Shown: piece after piece, positions 57,292-64,000 of the stretch | Numbering within the stretch: the first letter of the stretch is position 1 | How the letters are laid out: the number at the start of each line of letters is the position of its first letter | Source of the DNA: Taenia hydatigena | Lineage: Eukaryota; Platyhelminthes; Cestoda; Cyclophyllidea; Taeniidae | Direction of reading: 5' to 3' | DNA: 64,000 nt | NCBI GenBank assembly: GCA_036345935.2 | Contig: JADWOT020000756.1 | Span: 1-64,000 of the forward strand | Position numbers and translations under genes: made by a program | The notes under the pieces: model-generated | Databases searched by the model: none | Told to the model about the DNA's origin: nothing | The model's input: the letters and a program-made list of their open reading frames with translations, nothing else

Positions 57292-57407
57292 ACATTAGGG
57301 ATCGAGGTACGCAGACTAGAAGTGGGTCCGATGACGTCCTTGAAATAGATAAAGAGGTGCTCTCTTATCTACGTCTCATTTCTCATGTCACACTCCAACG
57401 CATCTTT
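57292..57407 (+). CDS. Alpha exon, copy C (splice sites intact)
   Basis: A pyrimidine-tract acceptor (TCGTCTCTTTCTTTCTTGCAG) ends at 57,291; a donor (CATCTTTG|GTGAGT) follows 57,407. The 116-base exon reads DIRDRGTQTRSGSDDVLEID, on through a Leu-rich middle to LQRIF. Without splicing the frame stays open to 57,656. Compared with 40,497-40,381 the frame and both splice sites are conserved although the modules are inverted and well diverged. This is the strongest case for a spliced gene in the alpha module. Confidence 0.45.
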
Positions 57408-58160
57408 GGTGAGTGTCTCCCTTGTCGTCCACTACGCTCTACAAGCTTAAACGCATTGCGTCTTGCATTATGTCAAACCCATTCGAAAGGGGAAGTCAGT
57501 ACGCCTATCATTTTAGCTCCTTACCTCTATTTTTTTACTTTGGTGCCACGAGAACGTCACGCACCTCTGCCTCCTCTATTTTTTTTCTCACCTTTTTCTT
57601 CTGCCTCATCGTCTGCCAGCACCCTCTTTGTAGGCTTCCTATCATCTTTTTACTAGTCCCATCCTCGATCCCGATATGATTGAATAATGCAGAGATTCAT
57701 AATCTAGATCAAACTAGCACAGATTAGACTGAATCTGACTTACTCAAGCTCTGCATGGAAGTGAATGTTTTTTTTAGCATAGCTTTGCTTGGATTACCAA
57801 CTCTCTATTTTTATTTTCCGTTGTCACTTTAGTTTGTCCTACTCCACTTCGCCTCAATTCCGTCACCTGCTTCTACTTTTCCTTCACTTACCCTTTGGAA
57901 AGCAAAGTCGCAGACCAGTCGAATTCCTACCTGTCTATCCCACTTCTTAACCCTTTTTTCTCTGTAGAGAATCCCTCTACCTGACTTTTACAATACCAAG
58001 TAAAATTGTTCGCTTTTGCTCCAGACAGCGTGCTTTGTTCCCGCAATGTATTTCGCCTGTCTGTATGTTTGCCCAAGTTTGCGTGTGCAGCATTGCCAAC
58101 TCTCACTTGTTCATTTAGAGAGTAGCCTTAATTGGCGTCCAACGAAAACAAGCAGGAACG

Positions 58161-58186
58161 TGTGTGTGCTTGTGTGTGTGGGTGTG
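58161..58186 (+). repeat. GT-rich simple repeat
   Basis: An imperfect (TG)n run of about 26 bases with C and G interruptions. Confidence 0.85.
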
Positions 58187-58350
58187 AAGGCGCGTTCTCC
58201 TCATCCTCGCCAACTAACTTGTCCTAGTTAGTCAAATCGACTACTAGGAGAGCGCTGGCAGACGATGAGGTAGGAGAAGAAGGAGAGTTGTGTGAGGTAC
58301 CCAGGGGCGAGAGGCGTTCTCGTGGCACTTAAGTAGAAAAATAAAGGTAA

Positions 58351-59854
58351 GGAGTCAAAATGTAGGGACCAAATCGAACACCCCATGCATGCATTGTCAT
58401 CAGCAGACGCTTTCTTGTGTTAAACTGCTCAATCATGGTGCCGCCGTTCCTCATACCAACACGCAGCCTAGCAGTCAATCACCGTCATTGTTTTTAACTG
58501 GGTAGGTGCTTAATCATCCGTTCTTACTCCAATCGTCCACGCTATCAACCATTGCCTAAGGTGTCTGACCATTGTTTATAACAAAAGGAAGAATCCATTG
58601 AACATTGAACGCAACTGCGATTGACTTTCGCAATTTTCGTGCCTAATATTACTTGTGTAGTTCTGAGGCACGTAGAATGAGCCTGTTGTGGGAGAGGGAA
58701 ACGAGAGACAACGGTTCATTCGTGCGGTCATTTGTGTCCGTTTGGATGAAGAGCTGATCCGAATCAGCAATCATATGCCTATTTCATCCATCATTTGTAG
58801 CCTTTCTTGTTTTATACATTGCTGGTTTTTCGTTTGCCTGCAGCTCACTCATTGTGTAAAACAAATTTTCTTGAACTAAGCAGCTTGCTCTATTTATTAC
58901 ATTGTTTCGAGTTAATTTTTACAAAATCGGAATTGGTTTGACTTTTGCTGTTGTTGTTGTTGGTGATAGCCTTAATCAACGCAAAAATTTTACTTGGGTG
59001 TCGGACGTGCTCTCTGCACAACTTTTTCCATGAGGGCATAAAAATGTAGGCAAAACTTAAGCAACATGCACATCCGTTTTTGATCAATCGTCCAATCCAT
59101 CGGTCAGTAAAGCGAACAAACTTGATAAGGTTAAGTGCCTAGAAAATACAAAGCCAAAATAGTAAATTTTGCGTCTAATTTTTCCAGTAAGTGAGTGAAC
59201 AGAATCGAAATGGGTAACTGAAGCTTAAAGTGGGTACAAATTACTTGGGAGCGGTGAATGGGTGTTACTAATAGTAGGAGTATATGGAACATAAATAGAG
59301 CCGCAGGTTTTATCATTACAAAGCCTGTTTAATACTGCGAATTATGAACTTACAAAAAACTTTTTCAACCTTAGTTAGGCTTGATGGTGTCTGAATGACT
59401 TTTCTTTTTGTGCTTTCTATCCTGACCATCCATACCAATGATGTCGTGGCACGCTTGTGTCAGCTACAGAATCCGTGACTTTAGGTTTCGTCTGGGATCA
59501 AGGCCCTGATTTTACTGCCTTTTAAGAGCGAGTGATGGTTGAGGAGCGGGTGTCTTTTTTTGCACCTCTGGCTAATGATAATGACGGTGGTGTATCGAAG
59601 TGTAAGAAAACGTCTCTTCGAGTCAAGCGATGAATGCGTGCGAATGACTGCCGATTGGAAAGCATGTAAGGTCAAATGTGATCTGAGATTTCATCTTTGT
59701 CCTCTTCCATTTGTGCACGTGCATTCAATGTTTATGCGCTGCTTCCATATGCTCGAAGAATAGTTTATTTTAGCAAAGTAGTGCATATCAACGTGGCCTC
59801 ACCTTGCAAGCATTCATCGGGATGACTTTGAACTGCCCTAGCATATGAACGTCT
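58351..59854. other. Right flank, no supported gene
   Basis: Outside the repeat modules I could trace. A 32-codon ATG frame at 59,535 (MVEERVSFFAPLANDNDGG) ends near a GTAAGA donor and could be an exon, but no neighbour was assigned. A (TTG)n-like run lies near 58,950. Confidence 0.4.
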
Positions 59855-60124
59855 TCAGTACAGATCGGTGTAAGTCGTTTTCATGGTGTGAACCCAGTGA
59901 ATTTTGCTTGCCCTCACCTTAGATGGGACGCAGTAATTGCCGTCCTGTGAAGCCAGGATGGTGTAAAGCCCTCCAGTAAAGCCAAGTCTTTTAATGAAAG
60001 CATTTGCACCTGCAAATCGGGAAACCTTATAGCAAAGGGCATGGAAGCAGCTATTAACTGGGAGATAGAAAAGGCTCCATCGTTCCTCCTCGATTTGGTT
60101 TACCTGGACGGTGGGGTGACCCAT
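59855..60124 (-). CDS. Candidate exon, unknown protein (89 codons)
   Basis: The minus frame starts MGHPTVQVNQIEEERWSLFY and continues through KVSRFAGANAFIKRLGFTGG to NYCVPSK, where an AAG|GTGAGG donor (about 59,937) could end the exon. A CCGTCCAG acceptor-like site lies near 60,103. The residue mix is protein-like, but the plus strand over part of the interval also reads well (GMEAAINWEIEKAPSFLLD). There is no paralogue in the window to test it. The neighbouring minus frame at 60,381-60,178 could be an upstream exon. Confidence 0.25.
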   Translation of the reverse strand: MGHPTVQVNQIEEERWSLFYLPVNSCFHALCYKVSRFAGANAFIKRLGFTGGLYTILASQDGNYCVPSKVRASKIHWVHTMKTTYTDLY

Positions 60125-60720
60125 CTAGCTATGTAAGGTTGTTAGTTTCCTGATTTACACCCTCTTTCAGATTGCCCTTAGACATCCGAGAAACGGTTGT
60201 ACTGACCCTGATCGGAATCACTTTTGCTGTTACTTAGTTTGTATATGTGGCGTGTGCTTCGTAATACCAAATCAAGGCTAGCTAGAAAACTGTTTATATC
60301 GTAAGCAACAAAGCTGATAAGCACCAGGCTTCCTTTATGGTTTCGGAGCAGGGGTTGACTCGTTTGATCAACCGACCCCAAAGGCAGTGTGACTATCTTG
60401 GCAGCAAAACAGGTGGACCCTAAGACGCAGAACCTCTGTAACTGTTTTCCTAAATGTTGCTATAACCTTTATTTTGCAGAGATTTATTAAAACTTAGGTG
60501 TGATTTGCTAAATTTATTTTACATGCGATCTCATCACCACGGGATGCTTGTCCATCATGCACAAACATGTGATTTTCGAAGTGCTAGGTCAATCTCTGCG
60601 ATACGCAAGTTTTTGGTCCCACAACTTTGTGACTAGAAGTAACTTTGCTCGCCTGATTTAAGAATTTGGTATTTAGCTGTTGTTTAGCGTTTTTATTTGT
60701 GTAATAAAATGTAAACACAG

Positions 60721-60957
60721 GTGTCGCGGTGCATCATGAAGAAGATGGCAGAACCAGTTTCCAGTCCAATGCTGGACGTGTTTGTTTTCCCTTGTGTACG
60801 CAATTCTCGTCGGACATTAATTGTTGCGTTTGCCAGGTTTTTTACCGTAATTTTGAGATCTTACCTTATTTGCAGCAACGTCTTTGGTAATGCCTTCATT
60901 TCTCTGCCAAAAAGTGGTTTACCCAGTCGTCAGAATTTGAAAACTTTACTTTGTTAA
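60721..60957 (+). CDS. Candidate two-exon fragment with a 39-bp intron
   Basis: An acceptor (AAATGTAAACACAG) ends at 60,720. Exon 60,721-60,836 reads VSRCIMKKMAEPVSSPMLDV and then FPCVRNSRRTLIVAFA. A possible 39-base intron (60,837-60,875, GTTTTT...TTTGCAG) separates it from 60,876-60,957, SNVFGNAFISLPKSGLPSRQ, ending LLC and a stop. The intron is a multiple of three, so the frame is also open unspliced. An intron of this size would suit flatworms. No family was recognised. Confidence 0.25.
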   Translation: MSRCIMKKMAEPVSSPMLDVFVFPCVRNSRRTLIVAFARFFTVILRSYLICSNVFGNAFISLPKSGLPSRQNLKTLLC

Positions 60958-61560
60958 TAGTAGCAGTAGTGATACATCAAAACTGTGAGTGTCTGCATTG
61001 GACACACTCTGGTTTCCTCCTTGAGTGATGGCATCCTCACGTTAGGGTGGCACCGCGTTCTGGTCTGCTCACTTCACTAGCAGAAGGTCGGTGATGGGTT
61101 CACGAGCGACGTGCGGACTTAGCGTAAGCACGACTATGGTGGTGGTGGTTTACAGGATGTAAACTGCCATCAGCTGTAGCTTTTTTGCAAAGAAGGCTTT
61201 GTAGGTTAATGCGATTTTTAAACTTCTCTACTGTGGTTTGATTATCCTCTTTTAATGAAGGTGTGCAATCCGTAGGGGTCAGAAAGAGGCAAAGAAAGCG
61301 GTGAGTTAATTGCCTACATGTGGATCGCCTGTGCGCTTCTCAACCAGCGCCCCATTGCTGGCACTGCACAAGTCTGTGCATCACTCGATGGATCGATAAA
61401 ATCAGTAAGACCACCTGCTGTGCAGTCGCTGTAATTCTGTTATCATTTGGTTAGTCTATCGATCTATGCATCGATCGATAGGACAGCAGGGTGACTTGAG
61501 CTGAGAAAAATCTAGCAGATAAATGAGTGGACGCAAAGGAGCAAATCCATGCAAATGCAC
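60958..61560. other. Compositionally distinct block, possible old mobile element
   Basis: Richer in GC than its flanks. It begins with a GAGTGTC...GACACTC-like hairpin (AGTGTC at about 60,987, GACACT at about 61,000) and ends in ATCGAT-rich palindromic sequence (ATGCATCGATCGATAGG near 61,467). It looks inserted, but no terminal repeats, second copy or coding frame is visible in this window. Confidence 0.25.
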
Positions 61561-63242
61561 TTTTACTTTTAACGAGGGCATGGTTCTTTATTACGATCTG
61601 CAGCAAGTTTTAAACTCCCTTTTTCTCCTCCTCCTGTCATTCTTTACCCATAATTTTTCCCATACCTGATTCCTTTCTCACTCATAACCTTTCAGGATAG
61701 CTACTGAGTCGCAAACGATAAGAATGCAGTAATAGTGCATCCGAGTTTCGTTTCGAACCCCAAGTAGCTTGGCAACAATTCTTGACCTAATTTTAGAGAC
61801 CTGATTCTACTCTTAACTTTGATTCGTTATGGTGGGTTGATGCACTTGCTACCACCAGATAAAAGTAAAAGGGCTTTGCAATGCTTACAAAAGAGTAAAC
61901 TCATTAAGTTTTTACTTAGGAGGCATTAACAAGTAAATAGCACTTAGTGTTTATCGAGTGAGAACGCAATCATCCTGCTCGAAGTTTAAAATACTAGAAA
62001 GTAAGTTGTGCCCCTTTAAAAGGTCGGCTGTTCGCAAATCACTCCCTACAAGAAACAACAATTTAGGCTTTCATTGCAGCTTTCAATACTTTCATTACAA
62101 ACTATCTGCTCTGGTTTATTGGTTTAGTTTTTTTCACTTTAATGTTACGCACCTCCGTCCAGTTGTTAGTTTAAGGAGTCCTTCGATGGAGTGCCAGAAG
62201 AAACCCCCGATCACTCGGACATGAGCCGAGCATGATGATAGAGTTGAAGGACTGTTGATCACTTACTTGCTTTTGAAGTCTGAAATTCAAAAAAATGTCT
62301 TGATGCAATCGTTCAGTGGATGTGATGCTGCCGTTCTGACTTACGCGATGTTATCGAAAAAAACACAGTCATTTGCTCCACGTCTTTCACTAAAATGCAC
62401 CAAAAAGATGTTTCCAATGCTTACTGGATCATGTTCTCCAAAGCCAAATGCTACAAGATCATTCGTCAGCTCACGCTGTCACTGATGAGATTTTTCAGTG
62501 CCTTCTTCAAGCTGCATGGGGGCATGAAATACGTGGCTAATAGCACTTCAGAGTAGGCGACAAGCGACGTTAAGTTCTACCCCTATCCTCCCCTTTATAA
62601 TTGTGGTGACAACTAGATAAAGGGCAAGACTAGGGGGCTGGGCACATGAGACTGTCATTACTGCCATTCACAACCAAATCACGTCAGTTCCTCAACAATG
62701 TGACATTTGTTGGTTGTTAAATGAAGAAATTTCCTTTGAGTTAGTTAAGTGCTTCTATTTGAAGCAAGTCATGCTGTAGGAATGGATGTGTATATGAATG
62801 AACACTGACCAGCTAAAGGGTGGGTCCAAACCTGGTAAAAGGTGTGAAGCGAATTGACCTAGACAGGAGAGCTTGGGCTATTTTATGCAAGACGACACAG
62901 ACTGCCAACTTATGCTGTAGCACATTTTTATTGTGCTTGGGTGGACTTATTAGTCGCACATGGTGCACTTCTACTTACATACCAAACTCACTGCAATAGG
63001 TGACAAGAAGAAGGTGAGAGAGAGATGGTAGGGAGGGAATGACAAGGGAAGCCAGAAGGACTGCCTTTTATCAAAGCACGCTAGCGGTTTCTTTGTTTTA
63101 ACCTATCTAGTGAATGACTTAATTAGATATCCAACCAAGTGCTCACAAAGTTAGAACAAGTAGTGATGGTTCCAGTTCTTGCGCATTCAATCAAACTCCA
63201 TACATCTGGGTCGTAGACGTGTCTTTACCTCCCAAACAGCGG
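61561..63242. other. Right flank, no supported gene
   Basis: Frames at 61,958-62,224 and 62,255-62,485 are open on the plus strand without splice or promoter support. A purine-rich run lies near 63,003-63,060. Confidence 0.4.
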
Positions 63243-63422
63243 ATGGCTCAGAACATTAAAGTAGAGGTGAGGCAGTTAAAAGGTGATTGCCGTGCCGTCA
63301 GAAGAGCTGGTAGGTCCTTCGACTATTTGCCACTCCGTTCTCTCTCTGATGCCAAAATAACCTCCTCATTACAAAAAGCTTCTTTTCGTGAATGGGAAGC
63401 ATGCAATCAAGTAGTGGACTGA
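63243..63422 (+). CDS. Short ATG frame, unknown (59 aa)
   Basis: MAQNIKVEVRQLKGDCRAVR, then RSFDYLPLRSLSDAKITSSL, ending CNQVVD. It is basic at the start and mixed afterward, with no hydrophobic segment. An AG-rich context precedes the ATG; a TATA box and a poly(A) signal were not found. It could equally be a spurious frame. Confidence 0.15.
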   Translation: MAQNIKVEVRQLKGDCRAVRRAGRSFDYLPLRSLSDAKITSSLQKASFREWEACNQVVD

Positions 63423-63557
63423 GCACTTGAACATTGCAGGACTGGTTTCCGGTTGTGATGGGCGGTAGTGGCGAAGGCGCAAAAATGAAATCGATGCGTC
63501 TGTAAGCGCTATTTTAGAGCAGAAAGCTACTAGGAAGGAAATGTAAAGAGGCTGCAT

Positions 63558-63605
63558 GAAGGTACGAAGAAGGAAGGTTGGATTGCAAGAAGGAAGGCAG
63601 GAAGG
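63558..63605 (+). repeat. GAAGG-type simple repeat
   Basis: Interrupted AAGGAAGG units over about 48 bases. Confidence 0.75.
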
Positions 63606-64000
63606 TGATAACAGGTGAAGGTGAAGAGTGTAGCGTGACTTTGTAAATAGTCAACGTATCTTCAGGTCATTTGTAAAAAATACAGGTATGGAATAGTCTT
63701 GCAACCGGCAGCTAACAGTCTCGTTTCATACGTTTCATACAAGAGCGAGTTGCCATGGCGTGTGGCCAATTGAATGATGCAGAGACTTGCTATTGGTTAA
63801 GGCTTTGACAGGATTCCAATGGCGGCTAACCGATCATCGACAACATGTAGATTTTTAAAAAGAGCTTATTTTAGTGTTTGAAGTTCAAATGCGGCTTTGT
63901 TGAGGTCTCTTTAGCAGCAAGGGCGATGTCAAGTACTTTTTGGCGAAATAAGCCTCTGGGTAGTGTTAGTAGATCCTCTCATCCTCAGCTGCTCTGCACG

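Larger units (their letters stand above)
54060..58350 (-). repeat. Alpha module, copy C (inverted)
   Basis: In reverse complement it follows 9,600-13,280: the GCAATCGGCA to TTATTTTTGGTCTTAAA block (54,180-54,260), GGAAAGCTGGGACAC (56,053), the TGGGAAAGGATGGAAGAGGGTGGGAAAG block (56,689) and the alpha exon (57,292). It contains a small inverted repeat of its own: GCGCTGGCAGACGATGAGG at 58,250 on the plus strand against GTGCTGGCAGACGATGAGG on the minus strand near 57,625. Confidence 0.8.

Noticed and set aside
62170..62235. Possible terminal exon reading FKESFDGVPEETPDHSDMSRA and stop
   Set aside because: The acceptor is plausible, but 21 codons without a paired donor, homologue or paralogue are too little to support a call.
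1..64000. Bacterial or phage region, operon or CRISPR array
   Set aside because: No long frames, ribosome-binding sites or regularly spaced repeats. Splice-like, TATA and AATAAA signals point to a eukaryote.
1..64000. tRNA, rRNA or telomeric repeats
   Set aside because: No cloverleaf with A/B box spacing, no recognisable rRNA core and no tandem telomere unit was found on reading. A tRNA scan was not run, so a single divergent tRNA could have been missed.

Overview
This 64 kb window reads as a gene-poor, intron-bearing eukaryotic (metazoan-like) region. There are no long open frames, no operons, no Shine-Dalgarno sites and no rRNA. What can be read instead are TATA boxes, AATAAA signals, CAG|GTAAGT-type donors, pyrimidine-tract acceptors and possible very short introns (39 and 63 bp). 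A flatworm would fit the tiny introns, but the sequence does not settle the organism.

The dominant feature is architecture. A near-perfect inverted repeat has arms at 19,111-24,993 and 26,352-32,218 around a 1,358 bp unpaired spacer, and mirror coordinates sum to about 51,345. It sits inside older inverted copies: 15,768-19,110 against 32,684-36,013 (about 85% by eye) and 1-1,480 against 49,791-51,345 (about 70-75%). Smaller inverted repeats are nested in it, centred near 19.1, 32.45, 39.8 and 57.9 kb. Other modules occur in direct or inverted orientation: 'alpha' (9.2-13.3 kb +, 39.5-43.6 kb +, 54.06-58.35 kb -), 'beta' (15-19 kb +, 32.7-36 kb -, and tandem copies at 43.6-47.7 kb -), 'gamma' (37.4-39.07 kb, related to 21.8-23.5 and 27.8-29.6 kb), and a short 'delta' (13.54-13.83 and 51.69-51.91 kb). 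Most of the first 58 kb therefore derives from a few ancestral units by repeated inverted and direct duplication. Identity rises toward the innermost centre and is patchy, which suggests arm-to-arm gene conversion.

The best gene candidate is a complete minigene present as two identical, divergently transcribed copies at the inner ends of the arms (24,470-24,679 - and 26,666-26,875 +). Each has a TATA box about 60 bp before an ATG, a 69-residue Trp/Cys-rich frame and an AATAAA about 170 bp after the stop. Other arm genes are a Ser/Thr-rich exon (five copies, mostly decayed) and a small two-helix membrane protein. The beta module carries a 124-codon frame whose two copies differ by indels that are multiples of three. 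The alpha module carries a ~116 bp exon with conserved splice sites. None of these products could be matched to a named family.

The right flank (58.4-64 kb) lies outside the repeats I could trace and holds only weak exon candidates. All identities are estimates by eye; no alignment or database search was run.
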